Shown: positions 20,685-31,648 of the stretch, piece by piece
Layout: each line of letters starts with the position of its first letter
Position numbering within the stretch: the stretch's first letter is position 1
Assembly: GCA_028564925.1 (NCBI GenBank)
Contig: CM053026.1
Coordinates: forward strand, 640,747,967-640,811,966
DNA length: 64,000 nt
Source of the DNA: Lithobates sylvaticus
Taxonomy: Eukaryota; Chordata; Amphibia; Anura; Ranidae
Direction of reading: 5' to 3'
Position numbers and translations under genes: made by a program
Notes under the pieces: model-generated
Database searches by the model: none
Told to the model about the DNA's origin: nothing
Seen by the model: only the letters and a program-made list of their open reading frames with translations

Positions 20685-23600
20685 CTAATTTATTCCCAGC
20701 AGTCTGTCCAATACCATATCCTCTGGAGCCAAGCCTGGCGTATCCAGCCATTTTTCACAGAGTTTCTCAAATTTTTGAGGGATACCTCTGTGTTGATAGA
20801 TCAGTTTTTCCATCCTTAAAGTCCTACCTATATTTGTAATCCATTCCTTTGTGGTCGGGGTTCCTCTGCCCGCCAATGTATCATAATTAGCTTCCTGGCC
20901 TGGAATAGGACTCTGTGTACTGCCTCCCTGCAGCTTTCCCCCCATCCTTATTCTCCCAGAGCACCCAAGAGGCAGGCTCTCGGATCCTGCGGGAGTGATA
21001 TTTGGAACACAGTGTTGACTGTGGTCACCACCGCGTTCCAGTAAGTGTGCAATTTGGGGCAGCGCCACAGCATATGAATGAGGCTCCCGTGTTCTCTTTT
21101 ACATCTGGTGCATGGGGATCTAATTGCGGGTTCATCAAGTGCAGCCTGTGGGGGGTATAGTACGTTCTGAGAAGGATGTATAGTTGAGTTAATCGTTGTG
21201 AAATATTTAGTGAGCTGCTACCCACCGCCTGCCATATTTCTTCCCACTGTTCCCCGTCTAAGGGTCCCGTGTCAGCCTCCCATTTCTCCCTGACCCCCAG
21301 AGGATGCCGCCCCATCACAGATTGTAGCAGGATGGCGTAGCATTGGGATATAAATCCTTTCGATGAGGCAGCCTCCTCCAAGAGACGGAAAGCAGGGACC
21401 TGTGACAGCCGCCACTCTGAGGAGCGACTCTGCGCTACCACAGCATGTCGAAGCTGAATATAATGGAATTGCATAGACGCTGGAAGATTATATGTGTTCT
21501 GCAGGTCTGCAAACGGGCGAAGTATCCCGTTGCAGAATATTTGTTTCAAGTGTGTGATCCCCGCTTTCCTCCATTTTTCTCCTGACTGTGACTTGGCCAG
21601 TTCTGTGTAAGTGTCATTCTACCAAATTGGACTATATTCCGTGTAGCCGTCTGCCTTTTGAATGTATTTGGCCTTATTCCAGACTTTCTGAATTAGGTTA
21701 AGGGTAGGAAATCTCTTGTGTGGTTTGGCGAAGGACAAAGCCTCCAATGCCATGGGTACAGGGCCTCTACGGACATTGTGCAGCATCAAAGTGTGTGACG
21801 AGCTTGGTGTAGCACTGTCTCCCCCCTCCGGTATTGGGAACATCCCTACAAGATGCTGCAGCTGTGCAGCCAGGTAATAGAGCCAGGGATTCGGCATTGC
21901 CAATCCCCCACTGTCTTTAGGCCTTTGCAAGTGTTCTAATTTGATCCTAGGGCGTTTCTCCTTCCATATGAGACTGTGGAAAATGGCATTTATAATGTGA
22001 AATGTTTTTAAGGGGATGACCATAGGGGTGTTATGAAGGAGGTATAGCAGTTGCGGCATAAGGATCATCTTAATTAGATTCACCCTACCCGCAACCGAAA
22101 GAAAGAGTGTCTTCCATGTTTTAACTTTTTCCCTGAACTTTATCAGCATTGGGGCAACATTTAGGTGTATAAAGTCCCTGGGTTTGGCAGAGATATGGAT
22201 GCCCAAGTACTTGAAGGTCGTGGCCACTGGTATAGGACAGGCGGAATTAATAATTTGTGTATCATCTCCATCCAGCAGGAGTAGCGCAGACTTGGACCAG
22301 TTAATTAACAGTCCGGAAAACTTCCCAAATTTAGTAATAGTGGCCATGGCTTCTTTCAGTGAGGCATCCGTATCTCCCAATAAGAGTAGAGTGTCATCCG
22401 CATAAAGCATGACCTTTTCATGTAAATTCTTGTATTGGAATCCCACTATGCTCTGGTTGGCCCTAATCCCCATGGCCAGTGGCTCGATTGCCAGGGCGAA
22501 GAGGAGGGGGGACAGGGGGCATCCCTGTCTCGTACCCCTCCTCAACTCAAATTCTCTAGAGAGTGATCCCGATCCCCTAATGGCTGCCCGGGGCTGACTG
22601 TATAGGAGTTTTACCCAGGCGATATAATTGGGGCCGAACCCAAATTTCAGTAGGACCGCCCACAAATAGTTCCAGTCTATACTGTCGAATGCTTTAGTGG
22701 CGTCCAGTGACAGCAGAGCCCTGCTACCCATGTTGTCCGCCTGTGTCTGCATGTTGAGATAGAGCCTCCTTAGATTTACTGCAGTAGATTTATTGGGCAT
22801 GAAGCCTGCTTGGTCTCCATGCACAATAGATGTGATCACCCCGTTTAGTCTGACGGCCAGTGCCTTAGCCAGAATTTTTACATCACTTTGAAGCAAAGAG
22901 ATCGGACGGTAAGACCCAGGGTCTGTGGGGTCCTTCCCAGGTTTCAGTAGGAGAACTATGTTTGCTTTTGACATAGACTGAGGGAGGTTACCCCCTGTTT
23001 TGGCTGCATTGAAGACCTGGGTGAGCTGCGGTATTAGTATTTCAGTGTATTGCTTGTAAATTTCTATAGGTAGTCCATCCTCCCCCGGGGCTTTGCCACT
23101 AGGAAAGGTCCCTGCAGCTGCCTGCAGTTCCTCCGATGTAAGTGGGGCCTCCAGGAAGTCCCGCTGGCTAGCGGAAAGTTCCGGGAAGTCCAACTGGTTC
23201 AGGTATGTATCCAAGTCTTCTTGGGCATACGCCTGACCCGGACAGTACAGAGTTTCATAAAACCTAGTAAGTTCCTGCATTATTAGATCTGGCTGACTCA
23301 CCAGAGTGCCCGCTGGGGTCCTAATTGCCCCTATAGTTGGCGAGCGCTGATGAGAGGCAGAGATCCGCGCCAAGAGGCGCCCAGTCTTCTCCCCCTCCTC
23401 AAAGAACGCCTGTTGCTTAAAAAAGCGTTTTTTTTCGGCCGAGGAGGATAGCAGGTGTTGATACGCACTCTGTGCAGCCTGCCATGACTCCTTATTCAAC
23501 TCGGTGGGGTTATCTATGTATGTCTGTTCTAGCTCTTGAGTTTTAGTTTCAACCTCCTGCAATAGAGCTGTCGAGTCCCACTTCACTTTGTTCATTTCAA

Positions 23601-24485
23601 CAATCAACACTCCCCGTAAATGCGCCTTGAAGGCGTCCCATTGTATTATTCTGGAGCCATTTGGATCTTGGAGGGCAAAGAACCCGCGCATGCTCCCCTC
23701 AATCTCCTCATGGGAGCGAAATAATTTCAGCCAAAAGGCGTTAAATTTCCAGGGGGCTCTAGGCATATTGTTGGGAGGGGCCACTATAAGTTGAACCACC
23801 AAAGGCGAGTGGTCAGAAATACTACGGGGACTATGAGTGAAGTCTGCCACATACGGGAGCATGCTCAGGTTCCCCACCCCCAAATCAATCCTGGACAAAG
23901 AGCCATGAGTTTTGGAAAAGCATGTAAATTGTTTTGCGTCCGGGTTACGGTGTCGCCAGACATCAACCCATCCCACCTCTTGCAACAACCGCGCCAGGGG
24001 GGTGCCCCTGGAGAGGGCAGAGGGTCTAGGGCTGGGGTGCCTATCCGCCACCAAATCCAGACAGCAGTTAAAATCCCTGAGTACAAGCAAGGGCACATCA
24101 GGCCTACCATCCAGAAAAGTCAGGAGGAGCCCGAGTACCGCCGTGGGGGGATGTAAATGCAAGCCAATACACATACCAACGTATTAAATCTACAGTGTAA
24201 AAAGACAAATCTCCCCTCCTTATCTATAACACTTTCAAATTCCTGGTAGTCCAGGGCAGCATGTATCAATACACTTACCCCCCTTGAAAAGGAGGTGTGT
24301 GTAGAGTGGTAAGCTTTCCCTACCCATGAATATCGTAAAAAACATTCAGTTTCAGTGGTCAAATGTGTTTCTTGGAAACAGATTACCCCAGGGAGAAATT
24401 TCTTCAAGCACATGAAAGTCATAGTCCTCTTTAAGGGGGAATGTAGGCCCCGAATGTTCCAAGATACCAAGGGGATTTTAGCCAT
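20685..24485 (-). pseudogene. LINE ORF2: apurinic-type endonuclease and reverse transcriptase
   Basis: The ATG at 24485 opens MAKIPLVSWNIRGLHSP, the L1-type endonuclease start, followed by CFQETHLT with its catalytic Glu. The frame shifts near 24150 and continues with RDFNCCLDL and the SDHSPLVVQL motif. RT blocks follow: SGKAPGEDGLP, ANIVLLLKPGKDP, YRPISLLQSD, DQAGFMPNKS, LSLDATKAFDSIDW, RGTRQGCPLSPLLFALAIEP and YADDTLLLL (22381-22404) with both catalytic Asp residues. An in-frame TAG lies near 21620. The C-terminal part continues to about 21060, where the frame shifts again at a Cys-rich segment (HMLWRCPKLHTYWNAV). The enzyme would nick target DNA and prime reverse transcription there. Confidence 0.85.
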
Positions 24486-24967
24486 GTATCCTAATCATGA
24501 ATGTCCTGTGGCGGATTATATGTGGGTGCAAACATACATACGGTCCATCAGATAAACGTGCGGGCAGTCTCCTGTGTCCCAGTCTTACAGTGTGTCTTCT
24601 GTGTAAACGATCTTGGTATTCCTCCTTCAAGTGGTGTATCTGGTACGGCCAACAGTAGCCAAAAAATAAAATGTTAGTGAAACTTGTAGCCCAAATAGGC
24701 CTGTAAACCTGGTCCTCTGCCAACCGGGCAGGGTAAACAACTTTGGCGCCCTTCTGGCGCCCATCGCATGCGACAGTCACTTTAAGTTGTAACGTCGTTG
24801 TAACCATAGTGCTCTCTTGGTGCTTTGTAGTATATTGTCCCCCAGCCAGGGAGTGTCAACTGAACCAAATATGTGGGGGTTCATCCCCCTAGTAAACAAG
24901 AGAGGTGAAGGAGCATTTGCCCATCCGTGAGCTTATGCGTTTACCAAACAACGTGTCTGCGGCAGTG

Positions 24968-25108
24968 TCAGTCCTCATCCTCCTGTGCACGTCTTTGCAG
25001 GGCCTGTTCGCTGCGGTCGAGCCAGGATGCGGCCTCTTTGGCAGACTCAAAGAATTGGGCTTGGCCTCTGACTGCTATTCTGAGTATGGGGAAGGAGACA
25101 ATGCCCTC
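24968..25108 (-). pseudogene. LINE ORF1 C-terminal fragment
   Basis: Read on the minus strand, this short frame gives VRGQAQFFESAKEAASWLDR and ends QRRAQEDED before a TGA (24968-24970). The FFESAKEAASWLD string resembles the end of L1/Tx1 ORF1 RNA-binding proteins. It lies about 480 bases upstream of the ORF2 start, as expected for an ORF1-ORF2 LINE. The rest of ORF1 is missing, so the element is 5'-truncated at about 25108. Confidence 0.5.
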
Positions 25109-26638
25109 TGTGCTTTATATTCTACTATAAAACTAATGTTGTGTTGCACTATCCCCTCCGACCAGCAGATGAGGAAACACAATCCTGCCAGCCATTAGAC
25201 TTCTATGCTGAACACTGGTAATCATTGGTGTTTTACTTCGAGACAGTAGCCATATAATGGGGCCAGTTGACTCTGTTAACTACAGTTGCCAGGAGGCATT
25301 AAAGAACAGGGTGAGTAGTAAAACAGTTTTTACTGAACTGCCTAGGAAAACTTCACCCTCTTAACATGACAGACTCAGTACTGCAGGGATCAGGGATCTG
25401 CATTTAGGGTCAGACTATGGCTAGACCGGACCAGGAGAGAATGAGCGAAATGCCCAGGAAGAGAGAGATGCCATTGCTGCACAGTGCAGACCACAATGAC
25501 TAAGCTGCACCATGACTGCAGAGGGATTGGGGCATCCTCTCACCTCCCACTTACTATAGCTGGACTTTGCAGACACCTCAGGGAAAGATACAGCTAGTGC
25601 CACTTCTACAGCAAGAGTGCAGTTGTATCACATTGACCAGTGAGAGGGTTCATTGCCCATCATAAGCACTGTTAGCAAGACATTAAGCACATTGCATCTG
25701 TGTCTTACCTATTCTGCACCTATACCCCCCCTGAAAACTGCACCCACGCCATTTATACTGCACCACTGCTACTCTACACCAACTGCTGGCTTGTTAGGAG
25801 TGCACCAATGCTTCTTAAAGGACCACAATAATAGCCGGCAGAACAATATAAAAAACTGCTGCCCCATTAAATCAACCCACATGGCCTTTGTTCCCCCTAT
25901 GTCAATATCATTTCCCCACATACAGTGTATACTAGTCTGCCTAGGCCTAGCTTAAACACCATTAATGCACTCTGGCAGTATAGCTGCTGTATTTGGTAGC
26001 GTAAGTTATGTTACTGCTCATTGCTGTACCTAAGGTGGCCTTGCTACAGTTTATGTTGATCTAAAACCAAGATGCCATTTTATGCTTAGTCTTTATCAAT
26101 CCTCCTTATTTATACTAAGGGTGTTAACACTATTGCTGGTTCAACCATATGCTTGTTTGTTACCACTTTGTTTAGTGACAATATATTAGGTTTGCTTTTA
26201 TTGATTTTCAGTGCGAGCATAAGTTTACATATTCCACTTGGCATGTCTTGGGGGGCTCAGGTTCTTAAGGAGGTTGAGGCAAAGAAAAAGGGACTCATTC
26301 TCTCCAGTGGCTTCTATGGGGGTAGTGCTACAGTTACATGCATGAAAAAGTATTAAAGTTGGTCAATAACAAAAATAGTAAACAAGGCTACTTTTAATAT
26401 TTTGAATGCTACATTGACAAGAAGTAGGCTTCTCAAGTATGTTGTTTAATTTGTTATGTTAACCTGTCAGAATTGCCAAAGCTAAGGTTCTATGCCTTTC
26501 TGCTAATTTGGCATGAGCCTTCCCATCTTTTGGAAAATTGTTATTTACATCTCACTGAAATTGAAAGCATTTCTAAGAAGAAGAAGAAATGTAAAATAGA
26601 ATACCCTGCTGTGCCCTTGGCTTATCAGTCTGTAGTGC
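25109..26638. other. Unassigned sequence
   Basis: No gene, inverted-repeat terminus or known repeat is recognised. Open frames at 25653-25955 and 26153-26356 are short, low in domain content and unsupported. Confidence 0.5.
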
Positions 26639-26640
26639 AT

Positions 26641-27086
26641 CCCAGATAACAAGGATAACTTGCCACAAGTTTAGGGCAGTGTTGAATTATCTGTTAACTT
26701 GCTTCACATTTTCCTTGGCAAGTTGTACACTCTCAGAGCACTTGAAGCACAAGTTCTAGTTGACACTTTTCCAATTTGTAGGAAATTTGCGTGTCATGTC
26801 TCTAGCAAGAGCAAAGTTGCAGTGGTGAGTCTACAGCAAGAGCTCTGCAAGTCTTCAGCATGACAATTCAGCCACAGTGACCCCTGTGGTGGGACGACTA
26901 TTGCACAACATAACTGAATCAGAACTTGCAGCAGACTTGCAGAATGTTTGCAAAGAACGTTGATCTGGAGTCATGCAATGCGGACTTGCTGCAATTGTGC
27001 AACAAACTTGTGAAGTCTGGCAAGTCCAGCAATAGCTTAGCAAGTCAAACTTTTCAAACTTGCAGCACAATTGCATGCTATCTGGG
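26641..27086. mobile_element. MITE with CCCAGATAACA/TGCTATCTGGG ends
   Basis: The ends CCCAGATAACA and TGCTATCTGGG are near inverses over about 11 bases. The interior is built from AGCAAG, CTTGCAG and AAGTC strings. The right 290 bases recur at 39129-39372, where the left part is absent. Superfamily unknown. Confidence 0.55.
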
Positions 27087-28180
27087 ATAGAGGCAGTCTA
27101 TCGGCACCTATGCCAACAAGCAATTAAGAGGAATTGCCCAAAAGAAATGAAGGCTATGGTGGAAGGCAGAAATCAGCGTAAACATACTCTGACTCTACAT
27201 ACAGCCCTTCGAACCTTAGAAAGCCTGTGAGTTACACCTCATTGAGAAACCAGAACTTACCAATCATGCAGCGACTTCAGCCTTTCCACACAACAAGCTA
27301 AAGTTTGTGCACAAGTAGCACCTGATTTTTAAAAATAACACTTTATACTGTTATCATGGCATCCCTGGTCTAATAAAAAATAGGGATAAATCATGATCAA
27401 AGGGAAAGGTGACAATTCATAGACTCATAAAAGTTTATTGCAAAAGTTGTGCTTTTATGGCAGTAACAAGAAAGTTCTGGCTGCTCATATAAAGTAGGGT
27501 GAACACAAGTGGCAGATCTGTAGGGATTTGAAACTTAAAGCACTGTTACCTGGTCTTTAAGGCTTACAAAGTACTGCTCCTTTCTTTGCCTTTTGGATAG
27601 CAGAGCAAAAGAAAGACATATGCAACAAAGGACTGGCCAAAAAGAAAAAAAGATATTTCCTGGAAAAAGCAATATGAAATAAAAAGAAAAATGATACCAC
27701 GCTTATATAAAATATAGTGGTAAGCCAATAATAGCCAGTCCAAAGCAGACACATGTGAGTTTATCATAGAATGTGATAAAAACAAACGATCACAAAAAAA
27801 ATTACTAGAGCTGTAATAGTACTCAGCACATATTAAGTACATAAATAAATGTTTAGCCAAAAATAAGAACTCCTCCATTATACTTTATACTAAATTCAAA
27901 GAAATCCTCAGGGCTTTCTCCACCACCTTTCAGGATTTTTTTTCTTGCAGCTAGCCAGGGGCATTTATCACTTCCCATTCTTGTATGCAGACACGATATC
28001 CCATTGCAAATGTAAGGACTGTAAGATACACTCTTATTGGTTCAGGTGGGATAGAGTACCAGGTGAAAACAAGAGACCATATGAAAATAGCAACACTAAT
28101 TGTACAGACCATGTAAGCAAAGAAACAAAATAGGTTGTTTAATATATTTACAAAGCTACATAAAATTAAAACAAATTTTA
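26797..28180 (+). repeat. Duplicated block, copy A
   Basis: From the CTCTAGCAAGAGCAAAGTTG string to the AATATATTTACAAAGCTACA string the sequence matches 39138-41500 at what looks like more than 95 percent identity, apart from a 1,046 bp insertion in copy B. It begins inside the CCCAGATA MITE and ends at a Tc1 fragment. No gene is recognised in the block; a 104-codon minus frame at 27564-27878 lacks domains. Confidence 0.85.
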
Positions 28181-28800
28181 TGGTCAGGACAGGTGCAGGC
28201 CAGTCATGTTCCTCCACCCCAAGCACTCTCATCCATGTTTTTATGGACCTTGCATTGTGCACTGGCCCAAATCATTTGGTGGAGGGGGGATGATGGTGTG
28301 GGGTTGTTTTTCAGCGGTTGGGCTTGGCCCCTTAGTTCCGGTGAAGGGAACACTTAACGCATCAGTATACCAAGACATTTTGGACAATTTCATGCTTCCA
28401 ACTTTGTGGGAACAGTTTGGGGATGGCCCCTTGCTGTTCCAACATGACTGAACACCAGTGCACAGAGCAAGTTCTATAAAGACATCGATGAGCAAGTTTG
28501 GGGAGGAGGAACTTTACTGGCCTGCACAGAGTCCTGATCTCAACCCGATAGAACACCTTTGGGATGAATTACAGTGGAGACCACGAGCCAGGCCTTCTCG
28601 TCTAACATCAGTGCCTGACCTCACAAATGTGCTTCTGGAGGAATGGTCAAGCATTCCCATAGACAAACACCTAAACCTTGTGGACAGCCTTCCCAGAAGA
28701 GTTGAAGCTGTTATAGCTGCAAAGGGTGGGCCAACTCAATATTGAACCCTACGGACTAAGACTGGGATGCGATTAACAAATTCATGCAAAATCATGTACC
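28181..28800 (+). mobile_element. Tc1-type transposon fragment, 3' half
   Basis: It contains the C-terminal half of a Tc1 transposase and about 45 bases of 3' sequence, but neither terminal inverted repeat. Copy B of the surrounding block retains only the opposite piece of a Tc1, namely the terminus (41560-41622). Confidence 0.75.
28206..28745 (+). pseudogene. Tc1 transposase, C-terminal catalytic half
   Basis: The frame reads [20 protein letters not shown], then DGPLLFQHD with the second catalytic Asp, an in-frame TGA at 28449-28451, and onward TPVHRASSIKTSM, WPAQSPDLNPIEHLWDEL with the catalytic Glu, and the C-terminal LPRRVEAVIAAKGGPTQY. The spacing between Asp and Glu fits the DD34E pattern of Tc1. 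The N-terminal paired-type DNA-binding half and the first Asp are missing, so the fragment cannot transpose. Confidence 0.85.
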
Positions 28801-28812
28801 TGTACATCATTT

Positions 28813-29270
28813 TGTTGAAGTGGTTGTACCAGGGTGATGCCTGTAGCCAGAGGCATCACCCGCTACAGTTTTATAGAGCTGGCGGTCGGCTTTCTCATGA
28901 TAACAGATGTGGCTAATGAGCCGCTCTGCCATTATCACAAGGAGCAAGAGGGGACGTCCCCCTCCCGCTGCCGCTCCACCCGGGTCTTCCGTCTGACCCC
29001 TCCATAAATCGTACCTGTCACTGCCTATTACTGTCAAAAGTGATCAGATTTTTTATTTTTTTAAGGGACAGTGTTAAATAAAAAAATAAAAAAAATGAGA
29101 AAATGTGCACCAAAGAAAACGCATACATACATCACGTCACGTCTGCAAATGTAAACAGTGTTCACATCACACATGTGAGGTATCGCGGTGATTGTTAGAG
29201 CGAGAGTAATAATTCTAGCAAAAGACCTCCTCTGTAACTCTAAACTGATAACCATTAAAACATTTAAAAC
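28813..29270 (-). mobile_element. Fragment of a TTAA-target MITE, inverse orientation
   Basis: The part at 29100-29260 (CACATGTGAGGTATCGCGG, GAGAGTAATAATTCTAGC and CTCCTCTGTAACTC) is the inverse of 48290-48400 in TTAA MITE copy 4. The fragment is cut off on its right side by hAT-1 at 29271 without any further MITE sequence beyond that element. Confidence 0.6.
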
Positions 29271-30179
29271 TAGGGATGAGCCGAACACCCCCGGGTTCGG
29301 TTCGCACCAGAACCTTCGAACCGACCGAAAGTTCGCGCGAATTTTCGAACCCTATACGTTATAATGGACGCGAACGTTCGAAATCAAAAGTGCTAATTAC
29401 AACAGCCAATATGCATGTTAATGTCATAAAACAGGTTTGGGGACCCGGGTCCTGCCCCAGGGGACATATATCAATGCAAAAAGAACTTTTAAAAACTAAC
29501 GTTTTTTCGGGAGCAGTCATTTTAATGATGCATAAAGTGAAAAAAAAAAAGTGAAATTTTCCTTTAAATATGGTACCTGGGGGGTGTCTAAAGTATGCCT
29601 GTGAAGTGGCATGTGTTTCCCGTGTTTAGAACTGTCCTTGCACAAAATGACATTTTTAAAGGAAAAAAAGAAGCCATTTAAAACCACTTGCGGCTTTAGG
29701 TTTGTTCTTAAGTAGAATCTGAACAGGTACATTATGAAGTGTAGCTCCATCCCAAAAAAATCTATTTTTAAGCTTTTTGGAGAACATAGGGAGGGGTTAT
29801 CACCCCTGTAACATTTGCTGTCTTTGCACATCTGTTCAGAACATGTCACCTCACTTTCCGTCCCAATGACAAATGTTTTTGGAAAAAGTGGGGTTTTAAT
29901 TGAAACAAGGATTGGTGATAAAGTATCAGTAGAGAGGAGATACCTTTTTCCCAAATTAAATCTAACAGGATAGAATTTCCCTTCCTAGGGGTAGATTTCC
30001 TCTCACTTCCTGTTTTCTCTTTCCATTTGCAAGTAGGAGTCGTTTGTAAGTTGGATGTTTGAAAGTAGGGGCCTGGCGTATATACTCTGCAGAAATTTGC
30101 CCTATTAGATGTTGGTGTAGCCACAAGACTGGTGGGCACAGGAATGGGCCCTGCTGTGAGTTAATAGATCAAGATTTGT

Positions 30180-31545
30180 AATTGCATGCACCTGTTGAAC
30201 AGGGCAGAAAAATTGGGGGTGGTGGTGGTGGTGGACGGTGTTGCCACAAGACTGTAAGATCTCACAGTTACTCTTGGTGGGCGCAGGAATGGGCCCTACT
30301 GTGAGTTATTAGATCAAGATTTGTAATTGCAAGCACCTGATGAACAGGGCAGAAAAATTGGGCCTTTGGCGGTGGTGGTGGACGGTGTTGCCACAAGACT
30401 GTAAGCTCTCACAGTTACTCTTGGTGGGCGCAAGAATGGGCCCTGCTGTGAGTTATTAGATCAAGATTTGTAATTGCAAGCACCTGATGAACAGGGCAGA
30501 AAAATTGGGCCTTTGGCGGTGGTGGTGGACGGTGTTGCCACAAGACTGTAAGCTCTCACAGTTACTCTTGGTGGGCGCAAGAATGGGCCCTGCTGTGAGT
30601 TATTAGATCAAGATTTGTAATTGCAAGCACCTGATGAACAGGGCAGAAAAATTGGGCCTTTGGCGGTGGTGGTGGACGGTGTTGCCACAAGACTGTAAGC
30701 TCTCACAGTTACTCTTGGTGGGCGCAGGAATGGGCCCTGCTGTGTGTTATTAGATCAAGATTTGTAATTGCAAGCACCTGATGAACTGGGCAGAAAAATT
30801 GGGCCTTTGGCGGTGGTGGTGGACGGTGTTGCCACAAGACTGTAGGCCCTCATAGTTACTCTTGGTGGGCGCAGGAATGGGCCCTGCTGTGAACTATTAG
30901 ATCAAGATTTGTAATTACCCGCCCCTGTTAAACAGGGGCTGAAAAATTGTGCCTTAGGCACTGGTGCTGGTGCCACAACACTGCAACCCCTCACAGATAC
31001 TGTACTTGGAGCACAGCAGTCACACGTGTTGCGAAGCATTTATTTTAAAAAATTGTAATTACCCGCCCCTGTTAAACAGGGGCTGAAAAATTGTGCCTTA
31101 GGCACTGGTGCTGGTGCCACAACACTGCAACCCCTCACAGATACTGTACTTGGAGCACAGCAGTCACACGTGTTGCGAAGCATTTTTTTAAAAAAATTGT
31201 AATTACACCGCCCCTGTTAAACAGGGGCTGAAAAATTGTGCCTTAGGCACTGGTGCTGGTGCCACAACACTGCAACCCCTCACAGATACTGTACTTGGAG
31301 CACAGCAGTCACACGTGTTGCGAAGCATTTTTTTAAAAAAATTTAAGTACACGCCCCTGTTAAACAGGGGCTGAAAAATTGTGCCTTAGGCACTGGTGCT
31401 TGTGCCACAACACTGCAACCCCTCACAGATACTGTACTTGGAGCACAGCAGTCACACGTGTTGCGAAGCATTTTTTTATAAAAATTGTATGTACACGCCC
31501 CTGTTAAACAGGGGCTGAAAAATTGTGCCTTAGGCACTGGTGTGG
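30180..31545 (-). repeat. hAT-1 downstream tandem array: five 147 bp and five 144 bp units
   Basis: The common motif is a short palindrome followed by a GCAGAAAAATTGG or GCTGAAAAATTG string. Copies of the palindrome-plus-tail lie near 30200, 30342, 30489, 30636 and 30783 (period 147) and at 30922, 31066, 31211, 31354 and 31498 (period about 144). The second group carries the perfect CCCCTGTTAAACAGGGG palindrome. The array lies between the gene stop and the left terminus, where hAT transposases usually bind subterminal repeats. Confidence 0.85.
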
Positions 31546-31648
31546 TGGCATGGATCATTGAGGAGGAGGAAGAGGATAGTCAGTGAACATAAGAGGACAG
31601 TCACTCAGCATCAGCATAGGCAGTCTTGAAGGGATGTGATATTAAAAA

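Larger units (their letters stand above)
20592..25108 (-). mobile_element. L1/Tx1-type LINE, 5'-truncated
   Basis: On the minus strand it runs from the end of ORF1 (24968-25108) through ORF2 (endonuclease, RT and C-terminal region) to a poly-A tail seen as T runs at 20592-20613. The endonuclease start and RT blocks match the L1 clade, to which frog Tx1 belongs. It is about 4.5 kb long. The left-over ORF1 end shows that truncation took place inside ORF1. At least two frame changes and one in-frame stop make this copy inactive. I could not find a clear target duplication. Confidence 0.85.
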
